NCBI GenBank assembly: GCA_023428335.1
Contig: JAEYYS010000136.1
Location: forward strand, 1-6,198
Length of the DNA stretch: 6,198 nt
Direction of reading: 5' to 3'
From: Verrucomicrobiota bacterium
GTDB taxonomy: Bacteria > Verrucomicrobiota > Verrucomicrobiia > Verrucomicrobiales > Verrucomicrobiaceae
Part shown: positions 1 to 6,198 of the stretch, piece by piece
Layout: each line of letters begins with the position of its first letter
How positions within the stretch are numbered: position 1 is the first letter of the stretch
Notes under the pieces: model-generated
What the model saw: only the letters and a program-made list of their open reading frames with translations
Database searches by the model: none
What the model was told of the DNA's origin: nothing
Made by a program: the position numbers and the translations under genes

Positions 1-954
1 TTATAAGCGCCCGGTGGCGTCTTGATCGCCACCGCGCTGGTACATGCCCTGGGCATAGTAGTAGCAGCCGTAGAAGAACCAGGGCTCGCTGACTTCCGGC
101 GGAAACTTTAGCAGCCAGTTCGAGGAACCCAGCACTTCGGCGGCCTCGTACTGACCGGCCACCTGCAGCGACAGCAGGCCGGCGGCGGTGGTCGAAAAGG
201 TCTGGCGCCCGCCATACGGCTCATAGCTGAAGGCTGCCTCCGACTGCTTGTAATTGCCGTTGCTGTCGCGCTCGGCGCGGTAGCTGCGCTTGATGTAGGC
301 GACCGCGTTGTCGATCGCCTCCCTCGGCACGGCGATGCCGCAGTTCTTCGCGGCGCGCAGCGCCATCAGCTGCCAGACGGAAACGGAGATGTCGCTGTCG
401 CTGCTGCTCGGTTCATAGCGCCAGCCGCCGCGGTTCGCCTCGCTCTTCGGCGTCTGCTGGGCGCGCAGGATGAGTTCGATCGCCTTCTCGGTCATCGTGC
501 GCAGGCGACGATCCGTTGCCTCATCAGGTGCCATGCCGAGCATCTCGGTGAGCATGAGGCTGATGATGCCGTGACCATACATGCGGCTGCGGTCGGTGCG
601 CCCCAGGTAACCGTTTTCGTCGGGCTCGACGTTGTCGACGATGAACTTCAGCGCCCGCGTCGCCGCCTCGCCCTCGGGCCCGGGATTGCCCGGCAGATGC
701 CCGACCGAAGCCAGCCCCATCAGGGTGAGCGCCGTCATCGCCGCCGAATGGCTGGGGATGTCGCCCGGCCGCGGTTCCTTGTCGGTCTTCTCCGCGGAAA
801 AGTACCCGCCCGGTCGCTGCTGGGTGAGCAGCCAGGCCACCGCCTTGTCGACGCTGGCCTTGACCTCCGGCGAGATGACCTCCGGCGCGGCGCGCAGGGG
901 CGCGGCGCCGACGAGGAGGCCGGAGACCAGAGACAGAAGCGACCGGAGGTGCAT
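1..954 (-). CDS. Exported prenyltransferase/squalene-oxidase-repeat protein, apparently short at the C-terminus
   Basis: This encodes 317 residues. Residues 1-23 look like a Sec signal peptide: a basic start (MHLR), a hydrophobic core, and likely cleavage after PLRA, so the product probably acts outside the cytoplasm. The mature part has alpha-alpha-barrel repeats of the squalene cyclase/prenyltransferase type: a first helix with QQRPGGYF (45-52), a GGWRY turn (176-180) followed by SDISVSVWQLMALRAAK (187-203), and a GGRQTFSTTAAGLLSLQ repeat (248-264). No cyclase DxDD catalytic motif is visible, so enzymatic activity is doubtful; a structural or binding role is equally possible. Such exported proteins are common in Planctomycetota and Verrucomicrobiota and are mostly uncharacterised. 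The sequence ends soon after WFFYGCYYYAQGMYQRGG (292-309), where I expect relatives to run on through another repeat with a DGSW-type motif. The ATG at 954 is chosen because the signal peptide follows directly. No strong Shine-Dalgarno sequence is seen, and the 50-bp gap to dnaG (955-1004) shows no clear promoter. Confidence 0.8.
   Translation of the reverse strand: MHLRSLLSLVSGLLVGAAPLRAAPEVISPEVKASVDKAVAWLLTQQRPGGYFSAEKTDKEPRPGDIPSHSAAMTALTLMGLASVGHLPGNPGPEGEAATRALKFIVDNVEPDENGYLGRTDRSRMYGHGIISLMLTEMLGMAPDEATDRRLRTMTEKAIELILRAQQTPKSEANRGGWRYEPSSSDSDISVSVWQLMALRAAKNCGIAVPREAIDNAVAYIKRSYRAERDSNGNYKQSEAAFSYEPYGGRQTFSTTAAGLLSLQVAGQYEAAEVLGSSNWLLKFPPEVSEPWFFYGCYYYAQGMYQRGGDQDATGRL
12..34 (-). 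other. Perfect 8-bp inverted repeat over the last codons of the repeat-protein gene
   Basis: CGGTGGCG at 12-19 and CGCCACCG at 27-34 are exact inverted copies around a 7-base loop. After one mismatch (11/35) two more pairs are possible (9-10 with 36-37). On the minus-strand transcript the stem covers codons 307-314, just before the TAA stop at 3-1. It could be the stem of an intrinsic terminator overlapping the gene end, but no U-tract follows within the window; only GGGCGCTTATAA is visible. It may also be a chance result of GC-rich coding sequence. Confidence 0.4.
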
Positions 955-1004
955 TCCGTAAAATCCGCCGGACCGACGCCTTGCGCCAGCGAAAATGCAG
1001 CGGT

Positions 1005-2819
1005 TCAGGCGGCGGGCGGGGCGCGGCGCAGGATCTCCTGCAGGCGCAGGATTTCCTGGTGGAGTTCCATGTCCTCGCGCTGGATCTCGGCCGCGTCGTC
1101 GGGCCGGATGGCCGGGTCCTTGAGCTGCGTCCGGTAGCGCTGGCGGCGCATCTTCAGAGCGGAAATCTGCAGGGCCATCAGCGCGTGGCGCGCGTCGTCG
1201 ACACCGCCGGGCGGGGCCGACTCATGGAGCAGGCGCGTCAGGGCCGACTGCAGCGCGGGGTCGAGGCCGGCAAGGAAGGCATTCAGGGCCGAGGGCTCGA
1301 CCGGATCAAAGTGGCCGCGCCAGACGCAGGCCAAAAGATCGAGCCCCGGCAGTTCGGCGAGCAGCTGCTCCTGCCCGCTCTGGCGCAGCCAGTCGAGCAC
1401 GCGGGCGTCGGCCAGGGCCATGCGGGTGAGCAGCAGCCCCGTCTTGTTCTGCTCAGGCAACGCGTCACGCTTGGGCGCGCGGTCCGCCCCCTTGTCACGC
1501 CGCGGGGTCGCCCGCCGGCCGGCATCGGCGACCAGCTTGGCCATGACATCCTCCGGGATGTCGAGTCGCCGCGCCACGCGCTGGATGGTGGTCCTCCGGG
1601 CCAGGTCCGACTCAAACAAACGGACGTTTTCCGCCATCTCCTCGGCGAAGCGGATGCGCTCGCGCACCTCGGCGAGATTGCGGCGCGTTGAAGCGGCATC
1701 GAGCTGGTGATCGACAAAATCCTTGGCGCCCTTGAGCAGTTCGCCGAAGGCCTCGGTGCCGCGGGTGCGGATGAAGGAATCCGGATCCTCGCCCGCCGGC
1801 AGGGCGGCGACCTTGACGATGAGACCGTGCGGCGCCAGGGCCTGGAAGGCGCGTTCGGCCGCCTTGTAACCGGCGTTGTCGGAGTCGTAGCAGAGCACGA
1901 TCTCGTCGGCGAGCCGCTTCAGGGCGCGCGCATGCAGCTCGGTGAAGGCCGTGCCCTGGCCGGCGACGACGTTGGGGAAACCCGCCTCGTGGACCATGAT
2001 CGTGTCGATCTGTCCCTCGCAGACGATGGCCTGGCCGGCCTTGGCGATGGCGCGGCGGGCCTTGTCGAAGCCGAACAGCACCTTGCTCTTGTTGAACAGC
2101 GGCGTCTCCGGCGAGTTGAGGTACTTGGCCGCCTTGGCATCGGCATCGAGCAGGCGACCGGAAAAACCAATGACCTCGCCGTTCTCGCTGCGGATGGGAA
2201 ACATCAGGCGGTGACGGAAGCGCGGGTAGGCCTCGCCCTTGTCCTCGCTCCAGGCCAGCAGACCGGCCTCAAGCAGCAGGTCGCGGCCGAACTTGTGGCG
2301 CTGCGCCCACTGGCGCATCAGCGCGCCGGCCACGGGTGCGTAGCCGATCTGCCAGTTCTTCGCCACGTCCGAGGAAATGCCGCGGCCCTTGAGGTAATCG
2401 CGCGCCGGCTCAGCCAGCGGGCTGCGCAGCAGCAGCTCATGGTACCAGGCGGCGATCTCCTGGTGGGCGCGCAGCAGCAGGGCACGCTGCTTGGCCGCCT
2501 GCTCGGCGTTGGCGTCCCAGACCTCCTCCTCGACGCGGATGTTGGCGGCATCGGCAAGCCGGCGCACCGCCTCGACAAAACTGAGGCCCTCGTGCTCCAT
2601 GAGGAAGCGGAAGGCATTGCCGCCGGCACCGCAGCCGAAGCAGTGGTAGGTGTTGGTCGAGGGCCGGACGTTGAACGAGGGCGACTTCTCGTTGTGGAAG
2701 GGGCAGAGACCGACGAAATTCGTTCCCGCGCGACGCAGCTTCACCGAGCGGCCGATCAGATCCACGAGATCCGTGGCGGCCAGCACCTGCTGCAGCGTTT
2801 CCTCGGGAATGCGCGCCAT
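1005..2819 (-). CDS. dnaG: DNA primase DnaG
   Basis: This 604-residue protein is the replicative primase, which makes the RNA primers extended by DNA polymerase III and works with the DnaB helicase at the fork. Domains in order: a CHC2 zinc finger with ligands Cys39, His42, Cys60 and Cys63 (CPFH, then CFGCG); the primase catalytic core from about 125 to 255, including FRHRLMFPI (201-209) and KYLNSPETPLFNKS (233-246); the Toprim fold from about 262 to 345, with Glu268 (CEGQID), Asp312 and Asp314 (YDSDNAG) and the EDPD motif (344-347) as likely metal-binding residues; and a divergent helical C-terminal part from about 455 to 604, in the position of the helicase-binding domain, ending in a Glu/Leu-rich helix. 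All expected catalytic residues are present and the length is normal for bacterial DnaG. The motif reads EGQID where many DnaG proteins have EGYMD. The ATG at 2819 gives the family's normal N-terminus and has a good ribosome-binding site. The gene begins 10 bp after the flavoprotein stop, so it is probably co-transcribed. Confidence 0.97.
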   Translation of the reverse strand: MARIPEETLQQVLAATDLVDLIGRSVKLRRAGTNFVGLCPFHNEKSPSFNVRPSTNTYHCFGCGAGGNAFRFLMEHEGLSFVEAVRRLADAANIRVEEEVWDANAEQAAKQRALLLRAHQEIAAWYHELLLRSPLAEPARDYLKGRGISSDVAKNWQIGYAPVAGALMRQWAQRHKFGRDLLLEAGLLAWSEDKGEAYPRFRHRLMFPIRSENGEVIGFSGRLLDADAKAAKYLNSPETPLFNKSKVLFGFDKARRAIAKAGQAIVCEGQIDTIMVHEAGFPNVVAGQGTAFTELHARALKRLADEIVLCYDSDNAGYKAAERAFQALAPHGLIVKVAALPAGEDPDSFIRTRGTEAFGELLKGAKDFVDHQLDAASTRRNLAEVRERIRFAEEMAENVRLFESDLARRTTIQRVARRLDIPEDVMAKLVADAGRRATPRRDKGADRAPKRDALPEQNKTGLLLTRMALADARVLDWLRQSGQEQLLAELPGLDLLACVWRGHFDPVEPSALNAFLAGLDPALQSALTRLLHESAPPGGVDDARHALMALQISALKMRRQRYRTQLKDPAIRPDDAAEIQREDMELHQEILRLQEILRRAPPAA

Positions 2820-2826
2820 GGCGGGA

Positions 2827-2831
2827 CCCTC
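2827..2831 (-). promoter_or_regulatory. dnaG ribosome-binding site overlapping the upstream stop codon
   Basis: On the minus strand the junction reads TGAGGGTCCCGCCATG. GAGGG at 2831-2827 is a good Shine-Dalgarno match 7 bases before the dnaG ATG, and it shares two bases with the TGA stop (2832-2830) of the flavoprotein gene. This arrangement fits translational coupling. The same bases form a short palindrome (ACCCTGAGGGT, 2836-2826) that is probably too weak to block the site. Confidence 0.65.
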
Positions 2832-4899
2832 AGGGTTCGAGCCACTGCACCGCGTCGATGATCACGTGGCCCTTGGTGCCGGCATTGCCAATCTCCACCC
2901 AGCCAGCCTTGCCGGCCTCAAAGCGGAAGACCCCGAGCGGGTGGAAGTTGTTCTTGCCGGCCGGCGCCTTCTTCTGATCGACGACCACCTGCGTCTCACC
3001 ATCGGCGTGATGGATGGTGACCGGCACGTTGGCGGCGCGATTGTTGAGAGCGCTGTAGGCCATCAACACCTGGTAGCGACCCGCCTTCGGCAGCTCGGGG
3101 ATGAAGCGCGCGCGCTGATCGCCCTTGTCCTTGTCGCTGTCGTGGCGGTAGCCGCGCTCAACAAAACCCGGGGTGGTGTGACCTTCGGAATCGAAGCCGG
3201 TGAGACGGGCCTCGCTGTCGTCGACAACGATGCCGGGCAGCGCGCTTTTCAGCACGCGCGACACTTCCGGGATGGGCGGCGACTCGAAATCGAGCACCTG
3301 GTTGTCCGCGAGCAGGCGTGCCTTGAGTTTTTCATAGTTGATGTCCTGAACGGCCACGCCTTCCTCAATGGCCTGCACCGCGGCGCTGGCGGCGCTCTGG
3401 CCGAGCACCATGAACACCGGCTCCATGCGGATGCTGCCGAAGGCGATGTGGCTGGAGCTAAGGCAGACCGGCACCAGCAAGTTCGTGCATTCCGAGGCGC
3501 GCGGGCGGATGCTGCGGTAGCTGATCGGATAGGGCCGGCTGCGCACCTGCACATCGCCCTCGTTGCGCACAAAACCCTCGGCGGTGACGTAGCGCTGGAT
3601 GTTGTGCGAGTCCATGTTGTAAGCGCCCATGCCGACGCTGTCCTCGATGACCTCCTGGCGGCGACAGTTCTTCTCGGTCATCACGTAGTCGCTGACCATG
3701 CGCCGGGCCTCGCGCACGTAGAGCTGGCGCGGCCAGTGGCCGTTGTCGAGGAACTCATCCTTGGCCAGACCGAACTTCTGGTAGGCGGCGCGGATCTTTT
3801 CCGGCACGCGCGGGTGATGGGCGTAGGTCCACATCAGGCCCTTCTGCCAGTCCTCATGCGCCTTCCAGATCTTCTCGCGGGTAGCGTAGTCGGCCTCGGG
3901 ATAATCCCAGTTCGCGCCGATGAAGTCGGTGCTGACGGCGAAGTTGTTGTTGGTGTCGGTCTTGCGGTTCGGCATCCAGGACGGCGCCCAAGAGATGCGT
4001 TCGTCACCGGCCTCGACATTGCGCAGGGCCAGCTCAAACATCCGCTCGTCGTAGTTCGCCGGCTTCTCCCAATCGAGCTTGTTCGCCGGGTCATCGGTCG
4101 TGCACATGCGGAAGTTGTAGGCCTGCACCTTGCGGTCGCCGCTGAACTCGACGCCCGGATCCTTTTCGATGCCCGGCAGCAGGCCGCTGGAGGGATCGCC
4201 GGGCTTGACGTAGGGATCGACGTTGACCTTGAACTGGTGGTGGTGGCTGTGGCCGACCTGCACGCCGTTGAGGGTCTCGCCATAAACGCTGTTGGCCTCG
4301 CGACCGACATGATAGCTGACGCCGGCCTTGGCAAAGAGGTCGCCCTCGTAGGTGGCATCGATGAACATGGCGCCCTCGAAGGTGCGACCGCTCTCCATGA
4401 CGATGCGGACGATCTTCGCGCCCTGCTTGACCACGCCCTTGGCAAGGTCGAGACGCTCGCCGCGGACGACGGTGACACGGTCCTTCACCTCGGCGAGCAT
4501 GGCATCGTAGATCGCGCTGGCCACCTTCGGTTCAAAGGTCCACATCGTGTCCTCAGCGCCGGTGTTGCCGTGCGGCTTGCGGGCAAAGTAGGCCTCGCGC
4601 GTCTCCTGCTTCCACTGGGTGGCGTCGGTGTAATGGCTGAAGATGCGACGGTAGAACTCGCGCGACAAACCGCCGATGGCGCGCTTGTTGCCGATGTCGG
4701 TGGCGCCGAGACCGCCGGTGGTGAGACCGCCGAGGAACTGGGTCGGCTCAATGAGGATCGCCGTGCGGCCCTGGCGGGCGGTCTGGATGGCGGCGGTGAT
4801 GCCGCCGGAGGTGCCGCCGTAAATGACGACATCGGCGCGGTCGGCCGCGCAGGCCAGCACGGGTAGCAGGAGGGTGGCGAGGAGGGGGCGCAGCATCAT
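2830..4899 (-). CDS. Exported FAD-dependent oxidoreductase with C-terminal golvesin/xanthan-lyase-type domain
   Basis: This 689-residue flavoprotein begins with a signal peptide (1-19). VLAC (14-17) could be a non-ideal lipobox, so either a secreted protein or a lipoprotein is possible. A Rossmann FAD-binding motif follows, DVVIYGGTSGGITAA (23-37), with Glu51 at the end of the second strand placed to bind the ribose of ADP, and GGLTTGGLGATDIG (57-70), typical of the FAD_oxidored family. DATYEGDL (181-188) and the C-terminal flavin segment FMVLGQSAASAAVQA (496-510) complete the fold. Residues from about 555 to 689 form a separate domain containing GYRHDSDKDKGDQRARF and ending VIIDAVQWLEP, resembling the golvesin/xanthan-lyase carbohydrate-binding-like domain often attached to secreted enzymes in Planctomycetota and Verrucomicrobiota. 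The substrate cannot be read from sequence; a sugar-related or polysaccharide-associated oxidation is an inference. Two ATG codons are adjacent at 4899 and 4896; the first is used here, and neither has a clear Shine-Dalgarno sequence. The gene lies 12 bp after the Trm112-like gene and 10 bp before dnaG. Confidence 0.9.
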   Translation of the reverse strand: MMLRPLLATLLLPVLACAADRADVVIYGGTSGGITAAIQTARQGRTAILIEPTQFLGGLTTGGLGATDIGNKRAIGGLSREFYRRIFSHYTDATQWKQETREAYFARKPHGNTGAEDTMWTFEPKVASAIYDAMLAEVKDRVTVVRGERLDLAKGVVKQGAKIVRIVMESGRTFEGAMFIDATYEGDLFAKAGVSYHVGREANSVYGETLNGVQVGHSHHHQFKVNVDPYVKPGDPSSGLLPGIEKDPGVEFSGDRKVQAYNFRMCTTDDPANKLDWEKPANYDERMFELALRNVEAGDERISWAPSWMPNRKTDTNNNFAVSTDFIGANWDYPEADYATREKIWKAHEDWQKGLMWTYAHHPRVPEKIRAAYQKFGLAKDEFLDNGHWPRQLYVREARRMVSDYVMTEKNCRRQEVIEDSVGMGAYNMDSHNIQRYVTAEGFVRNEGDVQVRSRPYPISYRSIRPRASECTNLLVPVCLSSSHIAFGSIRMEPVFMVLGQSAASAAVQAIEEGVAVQDINYEKLKARLLADNQVLDFESPPIPEVSRVLKSALPGIVVDDSEARLTGFDSEGHTTPGFVERGYRHDSDKDKGDQRARFIPELPKAGRYQVLMAYSALNNRAANVPVTIHHADGETQVVVDQKKAPAGKNNFHPLGVFRFEAGKAGWVEIGNAGTKGHVIIDAVQWLEP

Positions 4900-4911
4900 G
4901 GTGGGAAAAGT

Positions 4912-5145
4912 CTAGTCGTGGGCTGGCGCTTGACCAGCAGGGATTGCAGCGAGTTCCTGCGGCAGCAGGTTGGGAATGCCGTCGTCGATGTGGAACAGGC
5001 GCGTGCCATCGGCACGCATCAGGGCCTCGCTCGGCGCAGCCGGACCCAGGCGGGTCAATTCGTCGGGGGTCGCCCAACGCAGGCTCTGATGGGTGTCAGG
5101 GCAGCGCAACAGGGGCAGGACGGAATTCAGCCAGTCGAGGTTCAT
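4912..5145 (-). CDS. Trm112-like small protein lacking most zinc-site cysteines
   Basis: This encodes 77 residues. The N-terminal helix and LLRCPDTHQSLRW (12-24), followed by a strand-rich end with TRLFHIDDGIPNLLPQEL (48-65), match the Trm112/YcaR pattern (helix, CPxC, then DGIPxLL). Eukaryotic Trm112 activates several methyltransferases as a small partner; the role of bacterial members is much less clear. Here only Cys15 is present: the second cysteine of CPxC is replaced (CPDT) and the later pair is absent, so a zinc site is unlikely. The ATG at 5145 is chosen because it starts directly at the conserved helix. A GTG at 5187 would add 14 residues of unlikely sequence and lies inside a predicted hairpin. 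No Shine-Dalgarno sequence is seen. The TAG stop lies 12 bp before the flavoprotein start, so the two are probably in one operon. The family assignment rests on short motifs. Confidence 0.7.
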   Translation of the reverse strand: MNLDWLNSVLPLLRCPDTHQSLRWATPDELTRLGPAAPSEALMRADGTRLFHIDDGIPNLLPQELAAIPAGQAPAHD

Positions 5146-5178
5146 GGAACAGGAACCGCGCAATGGCGGCGGGCAGGT

Positions 5179-5200
5179 GCCGCGCACGGACGCACGCGGC
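5179..5200 (-). other. GC-rich hairpin between the TPR and Trm112-like genes
   Basis: On the minus strand GCCGCGTGC (5200-5192) can pair with GTGCGCGGC (5187-5179) across a GTCC loop, giving a 9-bp stem with two adjacent G-U wobbles. The plus-strand version would have A-C mismatches, so the structure favours the minus-strand transcript. No T-run follows, so it is not a standard intrinsic terminator. It lies in the 81-bp spacer (5146-5226), which otherwise shows no clear promoter, and could affect mRNA processing or expression of the downstream gene. Confidence 0.4.
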
Positions 5201-5226
5201 GATGAAGACAGCCATGGGCCGTCGGC

Positions 5227-6198
5227 TCAGGGAGCCTTCGGGGCTGGCGCGGCCGGAGCCGGTGCAGCGGGAGCTGCAGGCGCAGCCGAAGCCGGAGCGG
5301 CCGTCTGCGGAGCAGCGGGTGTGGGAACCGGGACTGCAGGAGCGGGGGCTGCCGGAGCCTTCGGCGCTGCCGGCGTTTCCGCCTTGGGTGCCGGAGCGGC
5401 AGGAGCCGGGGTCGGCACGGCAGCCTTCGGCGCTGCCGGTGCAGGGGGCGCAGCCTTCGGAGCCGGGGCCTTCGGGGCTGCCGGAGTGGCGGCCTTCGGC
5501 GCGGCCGGTGCAGGCACCGGCGTCACAGCTTTCGGAGCGGGCGCCGGAGCCGCCGGTGCGGGCTGACCGGGCACGGTCAGCGGGCTGCCGATCTGGATCT
5601 GCGGGGCCCCGGGGACCGGCGCAGCAGGAGCGGCGGGCTTGGGCTTCGGCGGGCCATCGACTTCCTTGACCGGCAGCTTGGCGCTGATCCAGTTCAGGCG
5701 GGCCTCACCCTGATCGAGCAGTTCGCTGCTGGCCTTGGCGTGACGGGAGGGCAGCGACTCATACATCGCCTTGGCCTCGTCTTCCTTGCCCTCAGCCCAG
5801 AGCAGGTCGCCAAGGCGGAGCTGGGCGAGCGCGGCCTCATCGGTGCCGGCGTGGTCGGCGATGACCTTCTCAAAAGCGGTCTTGGCTTCGGCACGCTTGC
5901 CGAGGCTGTCGAGCTTCGAACCCAAACCCAGTCGGGCTTGAGCGGCGAAGGCATGATCGGCGTGGTCGCGCAGGAACTGCTGCAGGGCTTCCACCGACGA
6001 ATCCTTCTTGTTCTCCTCCCAAAGCAGGTCGGCCTTGGCGAGCAGGGCGTTGCCAGCGGCGGCGGTGCCGCCGTGACGGCTGACGACAAGGTCGTAGTCC
6101 TCGACCGTCTTCGCCGAGGCGAAGGCGGCGGCGGCTTCGGCGTTGCGCGAGCTGGTCAGGTGGTTGGAAACACCATAGGCCACCACAAGGGCGGCAGC
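5227..6198 (-). CDS. Membrane-anchored TPR protein with Pro/Ala-rich C-terminal tail (5' partial)
   Basis: The reading frame stays open to the window edge, so the start is missing; 323 residues are visible. The first visible residues, AAALVVAYGVSNHL, look like the end of a transmembrane helix, and GTG codons there are more likely internal valines than the start. Next come TPR-like helical hairpins over about 160 residues, with segments such as GNALLAKADLLWEENKKDSS, AQARLGLGSKLDSLGKRAEA and AQLRLGDLLWAEGKEDEAKA. A single N-terminal helix followed by such TPRs resembles the YfgM/TPR_21 type, which binds or helps substrates at the outer face of the inner membrane; this likeness is an inference. 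From about the GPPKPKP segment onward the chain is almost entirely Ala, Pro, Lys, Val and Thr and is presumably disordered. The TGA stop is at 5229-5227. No enzymatic function is suggested, and the role is probably scaffolding or protein-protein contact in the periplasm. Confidence 0.82.
   Translation of the reverse strand, partial: AAALVVAYGVSNHLTSSRNAEAAAAFASAKTVEDYDLVVSRHGGTAAAGNALLAKADLLWEENKKDSSVEALQQFLRDHADHAFAAQARLGLGSKLDSLGKRAEAKTAFEKVIADHAGTDEAALAQLRLGDLLWAEGKEDEAKAMYESLPSRHAKASSELLDQGEARLNWISAKLPVKEVDGPPKPKPAAPAAPVPGAPQIQIGSPLTVPGQPAPAAPAPAPKAVTPVPAPAAPKAATPAAPKAPAPKAAPPAPAAPKAAVPTPAPAAPAPKAETPAAPKAPAAPAPAVPVPTPAAPQTAAPASAAPAAPAAPAPAAPAPKAP
5230..5655 (-). repeat. Degenerate direct repeats encoding the Ala/Pro/Lys tail
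   Basis: This part of the TPR gene is built of irregular short repeats encoding units such as AAPKAPA and APAAPKA. Some copies are exact: GCCTTCGGCGCTGCCGG occurs at 5357-5373 and 5423-5439, and GCCGGTGCAG at 5258-5267, 5435-5444 and 5504-5513 (plus-strand reading). Such DNA tends to change length by slippage or recombination, so the tail is likely to vary between strains. The tail resembles the Pro/Lys-rich linkers of periplasm-spanning proteins such as TonB in composition only. Confidence 0.75.

Noticed and set aside
1707..2861. A 384-codon plus-strand open frame opposite dnaG, with another at 981-1691
   Set aside because: Both are in register with dnaG codons and have no recognisable motif; dnaG is certain on the minus strand.
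2650..4866. A 738-codon open frame on the plus strand, opposite the flavoprotein gene
   Set aside because: It lies in the same codon register as the flavoprotein gene on the other strand, so it stays open merely because TTA, CTA and TCA codons are rare in GC-rich genes. Its translation shows no domain, while the minus strand has clear FAD motifs.
5146..5187. Extended GTG start at 5187 for the Trm112-like protein
   Set aside because: The extra 14 residues (rich in Pro, Arg and Cys) do not match the family, and the ATG at 5145 begins exactly at the conserved helix.
5095..5214. A possible 39-codon minus-strand ORF starting MAVFIAACVR in the spacer before the Trm112-like gene
   Set aside because: It has no Shine-Dalgarno sequence, overlaps the Trm112-like gene in another frame, and contains the predicted hairpin; nothing supports translation.
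5093..5566. A Gly/Ala-rich plus-strand open frame resembling a structural repeat protein
   Set aside because: It is the antisense reading of the Ala/Pro-coding repeats of the TPR gene. The minus strand continues from well-formed TPR helices into the tail.
5227..6186. Treating the GTG at 6186 as the true start of the TPR protein
   Set aside because: The frame stays open upstream to the window edge with hydrophobic codons (Ala-Ala-Ala-Leu) that continue a transmembrane helix, so the gene most likely starts outside the window.

Overview
The window is high-GC bacterial DNA, about two thirds G+C by eye. Five closely packed protein genes lie on the minus strand and fill almost all of it. The gene mix suggests the Planctomycetota-Verrucomicrobiota-Chlamydiota group, most likely Verrucomicrobiota (Opitutae-like). 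It includes an exported flavoprotein with a golvesin/xanthan-lyase-type C-terminal domain, an exported squalene-cyclase-like repeat protein, a Trm112-like protein and a TPR protein with a long Pro/Ala tail. This taxonomic call rests on protein style and not on a marker phylogeny.

Layout in the direction of transcription, from high to low coordinates: (1) 6198-5227, a membrane-anchored TPR protein whose N-terminus lies outside the window and whose C-terminal 140 or so residues are Ala/Pro/Lys low-complexity sequence. (2) An 81-bp spacer with a GC-rich hairpin, then 5145-4912, a 77-residue Trm112-like protein that lacks the usual zinc cysteines. (3) After 12 bp, 4899-2830, an exported FAD-dependent oxidoreductase with a C-terminal beta-sandwich domain. 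(4) After 10 bp, 2819-1005, DnaG primase with intact zinc and Toprim residues; its ribosome-binding site overlaps the stop codon of the flavoprotein gene. (5) After 50 bp, 954-1, an exported prenyltransferase/squalene-oxidase-repeat protein that appears to stop short of the usual C-terminal repeat, with a perfect 8-bp inverted repeat over its last codons.

The same strand and short spacers suggest one transcription unit, at least from the Trm112-like gene through dnaG. No common pathway is evident: primase is a replication housekeeping enzyme, while three of the other four products are predicted to be exported or membrane-anchored. No RNA gene, insertion sequence, CRISPR array, attachment site or origin was recognised, and there is no gene-free stretch over 300 bp. 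I found no convincing new multi-gene system. The best leads are the apparent truncation of the last gene, the cysteine-poor Trm112-like protein, the Pro/Ala tail and the unusual operon setting of dnaG.
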